Counted from the stretch's first letter, positions 1-12,118 are shown. The stretch is DNA of 64,000 bases from Carex sylvatica (GCA_964058845.1 CAXKVR010000262.1:1-64000); one strand, 5' to 3'. Program-made: numbers and translations. The notes: a model not told the origin generated them from the sequence alone.

Positions 1-911
1 TTTTTTGACAAGATTAATTTAAATTTATTTTACAAAAGAAAGTTAAGGTGCAATTAATGGATATAATCATTATCGGCCCAAAGGAATGTAATGGTTACAA
101 AAATTATTTGTGCAGGTGAGTGATAATAAAGTATAGTGATGACCAAAATTTTTACACATATGTCAATATTGTCGACCCAAAGGAAGGCATATTGTTCGGT
201 ATGTTATAGGCTATCAGTACTTTATTATTACGCCAAAGTATCATAAGAAATTGACCCGTTATCCAAAGATAGACGCTTAATGGAAAACGATACTTTATTT
301 TTAAGATGGTTTTCTAAGTCTCATAAAATGTGATGATTTATTAAGATAAGTTACGATACTATGAATGTAACAATGTTGAGGAAAGTTCTGTCTAGACAAG
401 TCGAAATTCGAAGTGTATCCTTAGGAATCCCTGACTTATCTGGAACTTTATCTGGTTGTGAAATTCGTGTGTATACTAACAAAATGAAAAATCATCTCAT
501 ATATTTTGAGCAAGTTGGGCCTTTATTTGAATGTAATTTATAAATTCATATTTTTTTTATTTGTGTTGTTTTTTGTGATTTTTAGTTCACGTTTTTTCAG
601 TTAGCATTGTTAAAGGCCTAAACAATATTTTTTTATGTTGAATGGAACCAACTTCAAATTTTGACATGAGAACATAGTAATAGTTCTCGATGTCATGGAT
701 CTGATCCCTGCGTTTAGAGAAACTTGTCTCATTATTATTGATACAAGTACTTCTGATCAAAAGAAGGAAAAGAAAAAGTGGAACAGGTCTAATCGCATGT
801 GTCTTACGATAATGAAGAGGCATTAATTAGCGCTTAAGGGGTTATAAATTTTATAATCCTACAGAACATCCATTAACAGAAAATGCATTTTTTTTAGGAT
901 GTTGAGTTTGT

Positions 912-957
<46 letters not shown>
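912..957. repeat. Poly-G tract (46 G)
   Basis: An uninterrupted run of 46 G lies inside the copia relic and is followed by a second short G run. Such a tract is rare in an AT-rich genome. It could be a real G-quadruplex-forming tract or a sequencing/assembly artefact. Confidence 0.9.
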
Positions 958-959
<2 letters not shown>

Positions 960-1207
960 GGGGGTTGAGAAAATAATTGATTTCAAAGAGGAATATGGAA
1001 TATGTAAATATTCCATCAGGTATTGCGAGTTTTGTGGATATAGATTCGAGTTTTACTCAAAACACCATTATGGACGAAATCATTATTGAAACTCAAACTC
1101 AACAAGATGAAACAATACAAAATAAAAATCTAGAGACGAGTGCAGGCCAGATTGTTTCAGACAATACTAGAAGCCCTTAAGAAAATTCAAAAGTGCCAAT
1201 AAAGAAA

Positions 1208-2155
1208 TATAAAGCTCGTCTTGTCACTAAAGATTTAAGAGACTTTCTATTTGATTTTATTTAATGAATGCAAGCATTAACCGACCCAAAGGAATGTTAT
1301 ATGTTTACATATAATCAATATTGTCGGCCCAAAGGAAGGTATATTGATTGATATATTATTTGAATCATCAATACTCTATTTTTGAAAGTGTTTTTAAAGA
1401 TCATATTGACATTGGTTACGCATTTTAATTTGGAGCTTTAGTAGATGGATATTAAGACATCGTTTCTAAATGGTGACATTAATGAAACAATCTATATGGT
1501 ACAACCAGAAAACTATGTGTCAGGAGATGCAAAGTTTATGGTGTGCAAATTTAAGAAATTCATCTATGAATTAAAGAAAGTGTCTCAACAATGGTATTGT
1601 AAAATCATAGTGAGTTTATCTTGTTTGGTTTTGAGATAAATTTATTGAATGATTTTATATACCTTAAGTTCTGTGGGAGTGAGTTTGTATTTTTGATTTT
1701 ATATGTGGATATCATATTGCTTGTCAATATCGATATAAATATGTTGCAAGTCACTATAAACTTTCTGATAAAGAATTCAGAGATGGAAGATTTTAGTGAT
1801 GCATCATTTAGCCAAGGGATTGAAATACTAATTAAGGGATAAGATCCAAAAGTATTCTAAGTTTATCTCAAGGTTCTCCTTAAGTATGACAAGCAAAACA
1901 GTAAATCAGAAAATAAATCTCAACAGCGAAATGAGACAAATCTAGTCTAAACAAGTACCCCAAGTATTATTCAGTTAATAAAATAATGTTAAAGTAAAGT
2001 AAAGAAAAGAGTACATAATGATAAATTAAAAATGAAACATGTAGGAACAAACTCTATGTTAGCATATCCTCTTACTAAGGGATTGACACTGGCTAAGTTT
2101 GAAGAGCATGTTGCTCGTATGGGTGTAATCTCTATTGAGAATATTCAGTTTTAGT
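1208..2155 (+). pseudogene. copia pol remnant (reverse transcriptase / RNase H)
   Basis: 'MDIKTSFLNGDINETIYM' at 1445 is the copia reverse-transcriptase signature (family form MDVKTAFLNGDL). After a frame change, 1621-1842 carries 'LYVDIILL', the eroded YVDD active-site box (second Asp replaced by Ile), followed by the 'GIEI' strand. 'TNSMLAYPLTKGL' near 2048 is the usual end of copia pol. Upstream, 1395-1444 reads as the pre-RT helix with two stop codons. A non-coding insertion (about 1265-1390) separates it from the 'YKARLV' block. No function remains. Confidence 0.85.
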
Positions 2156-2603
2156 GAGAGTCTGTTATTTATAATTTAATGTTATATTTTTAATTGTAAT
2201 TTTGGATATGTAACTTGATACATGTAACAAGTGTTATATATATTATAAAGTTTTGACATTCTGTTTCTCGTTTATGTTTGAATATTCGGTTAATTTATGA
2301 AATTCAGTTTTAAGATTTAAGTGAGAGACCAAGTTAGAAATAGACATGTGAAGATCACAATTGCATGTAATTTCTATGCTACACATCCACATCATGATTC
2401 ATGTCATTCAGCTATATTAGTGATGTGATTATTGAGAGTTTAGTTGCGAATAAATGTGACGAATGCCGCTTTAGTCCTTTACTGATATAGTTGATGGATC
2501 GAATTGGTTTGATAATATATAAGGAAGACAGTAAAGAAATGTGCGCACATAATGAACACAATGTATAATTAAAAAATCATAACATATTACTCAAATGAGA
2601 GAT

Positions 2604-3361
2604 TGTTGGATTTATTGCCAACCTCGTTTGATTTAATGCCAATATTGAGCATATATGTAATCTAATTATGGATTTTTTACTGTCATATATGGTTGTCAAT
2701 TAAAGTGATCAAATAAGGTAATAGACAATTAATATATTTATTAGGATGTGGTCTAGAAATGTGTAGAACAATTTAGACAAAGATCAAATCATTGATAGAC
2801 TGATTTAGAAATTTGCAATTCAGAAAATTATCTTTTCAGAGGTCGAAAATATGTCTTTATGGAGAGTTGTGTTGTCTGCACGGATATCAATGCAGTCACA
2901 CATATTTTGATGCGTCAGCACGATTTTTGATGCATAACTCATTATATCTTTTTCAAATTGGCAAATAACCACAAATGTTATTATATATAAGGATTGGTCC
3001 CCAAGGCACAAGGTAACCAAGAAAAGCATAGAAACTGAACATATATTTTTCTCTTAAAAAAATACAATTCTGTGTCTTCTCTTCTTCTTCCACCATCAAA
3101 GAATAGATAAGAGAAATTTATTAGAAAATTTGGAGAGAATTTCTCAAGAACTACACCTTACTGTCTTGGAAAACTTATTCCTCGACCTGACGACAAAAGG
3201 AGAGAATGACTTATTGCCATTGAAGGCTTGTCTCGTGCTCACGGAGACGGCTTGCTTTACTATTGTTTTGGTTATTTCATGAAAAACGACATTGAATCAG
3301 GTATTATGTTCCGCACTTGTGATTTATATTTTAGATCTCTTTGGCATAGAAACTGCAGCAA
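2604..3361 (+). repeat. 3' LTR of the copia element
   Basis: It begins TGTTGGATTTATTGCC just after a purine-rich AAATGAGAGA, a plausible polypurine tract. A TATA-like TATATATAA lies at 2982-2990, as expected for U3. From about 3220 to 3350 the sequence matches, in the opposite orientation, the end of the solo LTR at 58466-59512; both share CTCGTGCTCACGGAGACGG and TTCCGCACTT. The two LTRs therefore belong to related families. The right boundary is uncertain because no 5' partner is visible. Confidence 0.65.
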
Positions 3362-3430
3362 TGAACAGTAGTTCGTTGTAATCTGAGAAATAATACATAA
3401 TGGCCAAAACTTTGATAATGTTTGTCAAAG

Positions 3431-3822
3431 TAGAACTAGGTGTTAAGTTCACCAAGTTTCTTTGTAAATTCAATTCTAAAATTTATTGGATTGACCTTCA
3501 AACGACAAATTCGAACTGTTAAAACTCATCTCCCTACGAGTGATGCATCTATATGCGTAAATTTTAAAATTTCGAATTAAATTTGTATAGAGAAGTAGTA
3601 AAAAAAATATTTAAAAAATAAATGTATTAAAATTAATTTATAAAACCTTTTAATTTTGGCCGCTTATATTCATACAAAATTAATTCAAAAGTTTAAAATT
3701 TTCATATTAAACACATCACTCATAGAATAGATAGATTTCAACAATTCAGATTCAGTTTGAAGCTAATCCAATAAATTTTGAAATTGAATTCACAAAGAAA
3801 CTTGATGAACAGCCTAGTTCTA
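3431..3822. mobile_element. Hairpin MITE, copy 1
   Basis: The ends are imperfect inverted repeats of about 130 bp: TAGAACTAGG at the left and CCTAGTTCTA at the right, with matching CAAGTTTCTTTGT and AAATTTATTGGATT blocks inside. The centre is A/T-only. It is related to the hairpin at 54744-55075, which shares the GAGTGATGCAT and AAATTTTAAAA blocks. No coding capacity, and the target duplication is not clear. Confidence 0.65.
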
Positions 3823-4341
3823 TTCATGTTACTCAATACAAGATTGAATCAACTCCTCTCGTTGATACCAAACCCCAAATCCCAATCCCCAATCCTTAAA
3901 AATAGAGATGCGAACTAAACAATGTAAAGTTGTATCTCTCAGAGTAAGGACTTGTCAAAATCAACGGTGAAGTTGATTTGCAATTACTGTAACTACATTA
4001 TGACCAATTTTTTTTTATTTCGTCAAGAATGTGGAACACCTCGACCATATTTTTTCACACGTTGATAGATGAACGATCAAAAACGAAATTTAAACAATAA
4101 GACAAATTACCTGTCATCATTTCTATAATTTTGAACTATGTATCACACTCGGACACATACAGGTAGATACATGAATGAAATAATAATAGTAGCATATGAT
4201 GATATTCTTTAAAACAAGCATACACATTTTATACAACAACATTTGAATTAGCTCCTTATGGCAACCCCAAGTTTTCAATAGATGGTTTCTTTGAGTAAAC
4301 CATATAAAGCCCTTCAAAATATTTTTTTTTCCCCATGTGTT

Positions 4342-6624
4342 TTACGCAGCAAGGACGATAATCACAATGAGTAGCACTACTCCAAATATCACCATCAGCA
4401 GGCATATCTACATTAAATTTTATAAAATTTATGTGTTACTACAATAAAGGCAGAATCACAAATAAGATGCTCCAGAAACGAGAAAGTGTTATTACAATTA
4501 AGGCAGAATTTCAAATATACTATTCCAAGGAGTCAAATTACAACCCTTCAAAAACTGCATGTGATATGTATACTCCCCAAAGGCTCAAAAATCTCAAATC
4601 TATTTATTATGAACTTGCAAGTATCGAGTTTAGCCAAATATCGCTTATTTGGTTAGATTTGATTAAAAACTGAAACTTTAATTCAGATTAAACCATTTCA
4701 ATAATAATATAAATAAAAGGCAGAAAGTTTTCTCTTGTACAAAGCTCCCCGCTGATCTAATAGATAGTATCCACAGTAGGGGTGTAAACGGATCGGATAA
4801 TATCCGATTTCGTCCGAATCCGAATTCGGAAAAGTACTTAAATTATCCGATCCGTATCCGAGACTATCCGTATCTGTATCCGAAAAATTATAACGGATGC
4901 GGATACGGTAAGACATTTTACTATCCATATCCGACCGTTTACACTTTAAACCACAACAAATGTGATATATGTTCTTAAATTGATTTATTGAATTGTATAT
5001 TGTACGAATAATTGATTAAATTGCATATAGATATATATTTTGATGAACAATATAACACTATGACATAATTAGTGACTAATATTTTAATAATATAATAGAT
5101 GTTTTGTAACTAACAAGCTAATTATGAAAAATATCTGTATCCGTCCGATATCCGATCCGTATCTGTACCTGAGACTATTCGTATCCGTATCCGACCGTTT
5201 ACACCCCTAATCCACAGCGTGTGTGAGGCAGCATACAATTGTAGTTATCTTATTTTAAAGGAAAAACTCAAATTTTGGTCTTTGAACTTCATCAAAAGAA
5301 CCAAATTGGTCCAAACTTTTATTTGCACTAAGTTAGTCCTTGAACTTGCCCAAAAAGCCAAGTTGATCAATGGAATTTCATTTACACCAAATTTGTCCTT
5401 GAACTTGCGTATAGAACTAAGTTAATCCTTGAGTTAAGAACTAGTTTAGTTATTTTGAGAAGTTCAAGGACCAAATTAGTTTCTTGTTGGAAGTTCAAGA
5501 ACCGATTTTGTACAAATAGAAGTTCATATACCAACTTCGCCCATTTTCTATAATTTCATGACTAACATTTTTTTTTCTTTTTTCAAGAGTTCACAGACAC
5601 AATTGGTGCAAATCAAAGTTCTGAGACTAAGTTTGTTCTTTAAGGAAAGTTCAAGGATCAAACCTGAATTTTCCCTATTTTAGAGTTGAATATTAATTTC
5701 ACAAGCAACACGAAACACTAATGGGAAAGATGGGAGTATAAAATTTGGAGGTTCTTTAATTTTGGGAGAACAGTATGATACTTGCAATTGAAGGCAGTAT
5801 AAATAATTCGAGCTCTCAAAACGTGACAAAAAAAATTCTTCACAGAATAAAGTCATAAACTAATATCAATTGCTCCAATATTTGATACTGCTGTCACTTC
5901 ACAGCATATGCCAATAGTACCCGGGTCACTTTACTATGGTTATCATCAAAACTTATCAGTACCCGTTTAGGCTAGTTCAGGTTTATTGTTGCACGCACAT
6001 GGGATCTATACAGGACTTGCAATGGATTATTTTACTTATTCAGGTAGGGTTACGGCAATAGTATGCATGCAAGGCTTCTCTTTGTTGTAGTTCTCATCTT
6101 TGCATCTATGTTTGCAAAAGATAAAGATCCTTTATTAAGAAAACAGGAGGGGGAAGGGGGTTACCAAAGAGGAGGATGATTTCTGAGTCTTTGCAGCTTT
6201 GACAAGCTGAGCTCTCGCTTGTGTAGTTGCTGCAACAGAATTCTCTACATGGGTGTCAATATCATCTGCAATTTCAATTTTACATATCTTAGTGTATTTT
6301 TCTTTGAGATTCCTGTAACTCCTGCGTAAGGAATAAGTACAATAGAAGATGTATAGATAGAGTGATAGAGAAAATGTAGTACCAATCACTGCGCCTTGAT
6401 CATGGACAAGAACTGCAAGGTCTTTGAAGATTTCATTGACTTCACCAATCTGATGCTGTATCTCTTGAATCCCTTGATCTCTCTCCTCTATCACCGCTTC
6501 ATTGTAGATTATCTCATTATCCAAAAAGAGCAATTCTTGTCTACAACCACACCACAAGAAAAATAATAAAAACCAAAAAATTACCTAGAAAATATTGTCA
6601 TTTTAATGCTACCGTTCTTACTAG

Positions 6625-6656
<32 letters not shown>

Positions 6657-8450
6657 AAGAAGTCTGAGCAATACCTTGCAGATTGGAGGAGAGCCTGCTG
6701 TTCCAAAGATTTATCAGAACTGGTTTCCACCTCACCTGCATTATAACTGCAAAGCCACAAATAAATAATGGATATTTGCTTTCACAAAGGGTGTATCGTT
6801 TGGACAGAAGCCAGAAAAACTAGCTGAAAGATACGGTAAATTTTCAGAAATTCTCCCTAATGGACCAGCAGTTCTCCTATCCAGCCCTTACAGTTCACAG
6901 TTCCAGCTTATCAATGCACAAACCCTCAAATTTGTATCATTTCTTTCCATCAACCAGTAAAAAAATAGAAATTTAAAAAAAAAAAAAGTTTGCTAGATGC
7001 TGACATTAAAAAAAAAAATTGATGAGACATCTTTTCAGTCAAAATATGCATATTTTTGTTAGCACTGAGTACTATTCCCATTCATTTCTGACTGAAATCA
7101 GATGCTAGTACTAAAATAGTATAGTTTATATAATGTTAAGACATTATCACATAAACTTTCAAATCCGAGAAATGGGTGATGCTTGAGCCGCCTGTACCTG
7201 CTTTTTCAGATTGGCTGTCCAATTTAAAAATGCATAGACAGGATCAATATAATGACATTGGTCAAGGGGCGTTTTGATGTGAATTTGATTTGACCGTTTT
7301 AGATCAACGGCCCAAATTAAAAAAAAATAGGACCCTACTTTCCTGGGCAAGAATATCAGCAGAAAAGAAGTCAATACTTTAGGACCACTTTTGTAAATTA
7401 CTCCAACACAAGGGGAAGAATAGAGACCTAGAAGGAAGGAGAGAAGAAGCAGAGATGAAAGGAGCATATGCAGATTCCCTCTCAACTGCAAGCCGTTGCG
7501 CTCTTTGAAACTCCTTTAACACTGCTTGCAAATCCTTTGCCAACTTGGCATCAGCTATCTTTTTGCTTGCCTACATCCACAATCAATAAATAACTAAACA
7601 CCAAGAGTTTCTTTGATATTGAAGTAACATAAGCATTTGAAGGATTGACACAGCACTTACACTGACTTGGGAGCGGTGATCTGCCTCACTCGCCTGTTTC
7701 AGCTTATCTGAAGTATCTTTTACCAGATCTGTTATGTATGCTCTTGTCTTGTGCCTGCATTTTTATTATGCCTTCTTTATGTTTTTCTTTCTAATTACCT
7801 CTCATTCAAACATTTGGTGCCACCTTATTTTTCTGTTCAATGGTAGACTTCTTTATTCCTAGAATTGGTTTCCCCCCACCAAATTGGGATTTAGAAAAAA
7901 CAAAATTCAAAATAAAGTCGGCCCATTGGTTAAAGCCTGTCTCGGACAGACTCACATACATGATTTGTCTTTTGGTGTACATAGATAAATTGTGCACAAG
8001 TGCTGGAAGTGGGACTACAATTCTCAGCTGAATAGTTCCATAATTCAAACTTAACACTAGAATAGTTCCATCCATGTACCAGAAATTCATCAGGAAGAAC
8101 TGAGAAACCAAAATTATTGACATGATTAATTCAATTCGAGATTTATTCCAACTCAAAATAGTCGCAATAACTTGTGAATTTGAGATTTCCAACTACAAAG
8201 TAAAGTAAAGTAAAGTAAAGTAAAAGTAAAGTAAATGAGGAAGAATTACATACAATCGGTCTCTGAGATCGGCAGTGTCCTTAGGCGTACCAAGCGAATT
8301 AACTAGCCTCTGAAAAGTAGCAACAGAGGTATTGATTTGAAAGATACCAGCGGCCACCGCCTGAGAAGCCGTCTGCCCCGCCGGAGCTCCGCCGCTTCTC
8401 TTCATCTGCGCCGCTGGGATCCTTCCCGCCTCTAGATCTTGGAAACTCAT
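4342..8450 (-). CDS. SYP22: Qa-SNARE syntaxin, SYP22-like (vacuolar/prevacuolar)
   Basis: Seven exons joined in frame: 8254-8450, 7661-7754, 7428-7570, 6675-6746, 6383-6540, 6165-6265, 4342-4407. All have GT-AG borders and together they give 276 residues, close to the usual ~270 of plant SYP2 syntaxins. The start 'MSFQDLE' is the family's N-terminus. Residues ~30-140 form the Habc bundle ('[19 protein letters not shown]'). Residues ~184-245 are the SNARE helix, with the zero-layer Gln at 217 in 'VHDQGAV'. The 21-codon last exon is a single C-terminal membrane anchor ('[20 protein letters not shown]'). By family knowledge such proteins drive fusion at the prevacuolar compartment and vacuole. 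The last intron (4408-6164) is swollen by two MITEs. No frame damage is seen, so the gene looks functional. SYP22 versus SYP21/23 cannot be separated by eye. Confidence 0.93.
4777..5209. mobile_element. hAT-type MITE with 8-bp TSD (syntaxin intron 6)
   Basis: Termini are TAGGGGTGTAAACGG and CCGTTTACACCCCTA. They are flanked by a perfect 8-bp duplication, ATCCACAG, at 4769-4776 and 5210-5217, the length made by hAT transposases. The ends are filled with repeated ATCCGTATCCG-like motifs and the middle is AT-rich. No coding capacity. It is the same family as 30209-30932. Confidence 0.9.
5260..5675. mobile_element. MULE-type MITE with 9-bp TSD (syntaxin intron 6)
   Basis: The ends are inverted repeats of about 32 bp, GGAAAAACTC... 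and ...GAATTTTCCC. The flanks are TATTTTAAA (5251-5259) and TATTTTAGA (5676-5684), an 8/9 match of the length made by Mutator-like transposases. Inside, variants of 'GTTCAAGGACCAAATT' recur in both orientations about every 60 bp. Non-coding. Confidence 0.75.
8197..8234. repeat. (AAAGT)n microsatellite in syntaxin intron 1
   Basis: About seven AAAGT units, one with an extra A, lie 20 bp inside the first intron of the syntaxin gene. A second array of the same unit lies near 37737-37768. Confidence 0.9.
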
Positions 8451-8554
8451 CCTCGATCCCTATGCTCTCCGCCTCCCCTTTCTCTTTCTTCTCGACCTTA
8501 ATTCCTCGTCGTTTTGTGTTTCTCCCACCTCAATTCTAGTTTTTTGTTATATTC

Positions 8555-8564
8555 TAATATATAT
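8555..8564 (-). promoter_or_regulatory. Possible TATA box of the syntaxin gene
   Basis: On the minus strand ATATATATTA lies about 105 bp upstream of the start codon, with a pyrimidine-rich 5' leader between. The large inverted array begins about 65 bp further upstream, so the native proximal promoter is short. Position-based inference only. Confidence 0.35.
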
Positions 8565-8628
8565 GATGCTCTAATATGCGTCATAGTCTGCCAAGTCACG
8601 AGAGGAGGCTACTTAATCCCTTCCTATA

Positions 8629-10370
8629 TTTAAGTCCGACATTTTTATATTTACGAAAAAAAATATATATTTTATTATAAATAATTAGGTTACAGTCAAA
8701 ATTTTAAAAATATTCAAATCAAATATTCAAATCGCAAATATTATTTGCAGTTCAAATTTTTTTTTATATAATATTTTTTGAACCGTAAATATTATTTGCA
8801 GTTTTAATTTTTTTTTTTTTTTGCAATTGAGTGAAGTTTTGTGTGAAAATTGACTGACATACAGTCTTGATATCTTATGATCTGTTTGGAGATTTCGTAC
8901 GAAACTTCACAACCTTGTTCTATTATGTCAAAACTGCATGTCGGTCAATTTTCATCATTTTTGGAGATGTTTTGCTATGTTAACCATGGGCGCAAATTTG
9001 TGCTCATAATGCACTCCTTTAGCAGTTTGGGCAATTTTTGAGACCTGATATCTCATGATCTGCTTGGAGATTTCGTACGAAACTTCACAGCATTGTTCTA
9101 TAATGTCAAGACTACATGTTGTTCAACTTTTACGATTTTTGGAGATATTTTGCTATGTTAACCAGAGGTGCAAAGTTGGGCTCACAATGCACTCCTTCAG
9201 CAATTCGGGCAATTTTTGAGACTTGATATCTCACGATTTATTTGGAGATTTCGTACGAAACTTCACAGTCTTGTTCTATGATGTCAAGACTGTATGTTGG
9301 TCATTTTTCATAATTTTTGGAGATGTTTTGGTATGTTAACTAGAGGTGCAAAGTTGACCTCACAATGCACTCATTTAGCAGTTCGAGCAATTTTTGAGAC
9401 CTAATATCTCACGATCTGTTTGGAGATTTCGTACAAAACTTCACAGCCCAACTTTGCACCTCTGGTTAACATAGCAAAATATCTCCAAAAATCGTGAAAA
9501 TAGACCGACATGCAGTCTTGACATCATAGAACAAGGCTGTGAAGTTTTGTACGAAATCTCCAAACAAATCGTGAGATATCAGGTCTCAAAAATTGCCCGA
9601 ACTGCTAAAGGAGTGCATTGTGAGCCCAACTTTGCACCTCTAATTAACATAGCAAACCATCTCCAAAATTTATGAAAATTGACCAACATATAGTCTTGAC
9701 ATCATAGAACAAGACTGTGAAGTTTCGTATGAAATCTTCAAACAAATCGTGAGATATCAGGTCTCAAAAATTACCCGAACTGCTAAAGGAGTGCATTGTG
9801 AGACCAACTTTGCACCTCTGGTTAACATAGCAAAACATCTCCAAAAAATATGAAAATTGACTGACATGCAGACTTGACACCATAGAACAAGGCTGTGAAG
9901 TTTTGTACGAAATCTCCAAACAGATCGTGAGATATCAAGTCTCAAAAGTTGTCCGAATTGCTAAAGGAGTGCATTATGAGCCCAACTTTGCACCTCTGGT
10001 TAACATAGCAAAACATCTCCAAAAATCGTAAAAATTGACCGAGATGTAGTCTTGACATAATAGAACAAGGCTGTAAAATTTCGTACGAAATCTCCCAACA
10101 GATCATGAAATATCAAGACTGTATGTCAGTCAATTTTCGTACGAAACTTCACTCAATTGCAAAAAAAAAAAAAATTCAAACTGCAAATATTCTGTGTAGT
10201 TCTAAAAAAAAAAAAATTCTAACCACAAATATTATGTGCGATTTGGAATTTTAAATACGGACCGCATATATTATTTACAGTTTGGGCATTTTTATAAATT
10301 TTTTAAAATCTGATTATTTTTAATAAAATATTTATGAAAATGGGTAAAAATAAAAATCACGGAATTTAAG
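8629..10370. repeat. Giant palindrome: 4 + 4 inverted ~178-bp tandem repeats
   Basis: Four direct copies of a ~178-bp unit occupy the left arm; GAGATTTCGTACGAAACTTC or variants start near 8889, 9067, 9245 and 9423. Four copies in the reverse orientation occupy the right arm, near 9539, 9719, 9898 and 10076. The turn is near 9447. The outer ends are also inverted (TAAGTCC... at the left, ...GGAATTTA at the right), each followed by repeated 'AAATATTATTTGCAG' blocks. The whole is therefore one fold-back about 1.74 kb long. No coding frame persists and no target duplication was resolved. It is probably a non-autonomous DNA transposon built on a satellite-like core. Confidence 0.85.
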
Positions 10371-10514
10371 TTCAACATATAGTTTTTATAGATATATTAT
10401 ATTTTTTAAAATTTAATAATTAACTTTAATATATAATTAATTTTGTTTAACATATAGTTATTAAAATATAATTTGTGTCAAATGCTTATTTTTTGTCTCT
10501 TCATCATGCTTCTA

Positions 10515-10958
10515 TAGATGTGGCAAAAAAAAGCTCGTAGCTCGTGGCTTGATCATGCCTCGCACCTGACTCGTTTGTTATTGGACCGAGCTGTTAACGA
10601 GCCAGCTCACTACTAGCTCGGTCCAAAATTAACAAGTTCAAGCTGGAGTCTAGCTTGCTCGCTAGCTCACGAGCTAGTTTGGCTAGGCATCAATTTGTGA
10701 ATTTGTGTGTATTTTATATTGTCTAGCTCGGTCCAACTCGGTTCAGCTCGATCCAAAAAGTTTGTAAAATTTATTATTTTCTTAAAACAAAACCTAGCTA
10801 GTCAACTTGCGAGCTAACTCGAGCTGGCTTGTCACGGTTTCAAGCTGAGATTTTAGCTCCGATGCCTTAAGTCCAACTCGCTCAGTTGTAGCTCAGTCTA
10901 TAATTAACAAGCTGAGTTAGGACCTACCTCGAACCAAGCCAGCTCGTTGCCACCCCTA
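10515..10958. mobile_element. hAT-type MITE rich in AGCTCG motifs
   Basis: Ends are TAGATGTGGCAA and TTGCCACCCCTA. The flanks TGCTTCTA (10507-10514) and TACTTCTA (10959-10966) match in 7 of 8 bases, an hAT-length duplication. The interior is dominated by AGCTCG/GAGCT motifs on both strands. Non-coding. Confidence 0.8.
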
Positions 10959-11625
10959 TACTTCTATTTTTAAAAACTTTATTAACTCAAAATTTAAAAA
11001 ATAAATATCAAATAAAACCATTAAATTAGATGTAATCTATATTATTTTATCTGTACATATGTAAAAAATTATTATACTTAACAGTTATAATTCTCAATGG
11101 CGTCTAATAATGATACAAAAGACACATGGCTATTCATTATTATCATTATACTTTGATATAATCTTTGAACATATCTTGGAAAATGTAAATATATAAGTAT
11201 TAAACGGAGATATTTGTAAAAAAAAAAAAAACTAATTGTCTATAATATTTATTTTAGAAGCAACTAATTTACTTTACTGTTTTTTTAGAGAAATACTTTA
11301 CTGTTAAAAACACACCGTTAATATTTTTATGAATATTATATATATTTTTTTAAAATTAATGTTAAAAATAACTAGTTTTAAGTGTTTACATATAAAAACA
11401 TACTTGTTAAAAAAATATTAATTATATTTTCTCAAAAACAGACAGTTTTATAAATAAATAAAAAATCTAAAACATCAATCAAATTATCCTTTCTTTGAAC
11501 TTTTCCGTCAAACTATCCCTTTGACGTTGAGATCCAATTATACATAAATAAAATTGCCAACTGAATACATTTTCTTTTCTGTGCCGTGTGGTTCCGTGTG
11601 GCTTAAGTTGTGCAGTACGTTGAAG

Positions 11626-12033
11626 TAGAGTGGGAAAAATGGCACGTCCGAGCCGGTTCCGTCACGGAACGGCACGGCTCCGGCACGGCATGACACGGAT
11701 GTCAGATACGTGTCGTGTTTCGCGTGTTCCGTGCCGTGATCATTCGCGTGCTGTGATCAATTGTTAGCAAAGAAGACATGGCACGGAACGGGAGAAGGTA
11801 GGAAACTAGGAGCACCGATTTTGTCACGGCACGACTTGATCACGGCACGCGAGTCACAGCACGACTTGGTCACGGCATGACTCGCGTGTCGTGACCATTT
11901 GCGTGCCGTGACCACCCCTCATAACTTTGGTCACGGCACAGCATAGCACGTGAAAAATTAATTTGATCACGGCACGGCACGTAACCAAAATCACAGCGTG
12001 TTAGTCACGGCACGACACGTTTTTTCCACACTA
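11626..12033. mobile_element. hAT-type MITE rich in CACGGCACG motifs
   Basis: Ends are TAGAGTGGGAAAAA and TTTTTTCCACACTA. The flanks CGTTGAAG (11618-11625) and AGCTGAAG (12034-12041) match in 6 of 8. The interior is a cloud of GGCACGGCACG and CGTGCCGTG motifs, unusually GC-rich for this window. Non-coding. Confidence 0.7.
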
Positions 12034-12118
12034 AGCTGAAGCGTGTAGTACGCGTACGGATACTAACTAACAGCGTCCTAAAATAGCATCAAAATTAATG
12101 CATGTATAATAAAATCAA

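Larger units (their letters stand above)
1..3361 (+). mobile_element. Decayed Ty1/copia LTR retrotransposon (3' part)
   Basis: The window opens inside a copia element. Fragments lie in the expected order: a linker-like acidic/Gln-rich stretch (977-1180), a 'YKARLV' motif before reverse transcriptase (about 1208), reverse transcriptase (1395-1850), an RNase H C-terminal piece (2040-2155), then a 3' LTR from 2604. Stops, frameshifts and a poly-G tract break every frame, so it is a relic. The 5' LTR lies outside the window. The right end is set by the LTR and is not exact. Confidence 0.8.

Noticed and set aside
7806..8192. 128-codon minus-strand frame in the syntaxin gene
   Set aside because: It lies wholly in intron 1; the neighbouring exons join in frame without it and it shows no recognised domain.
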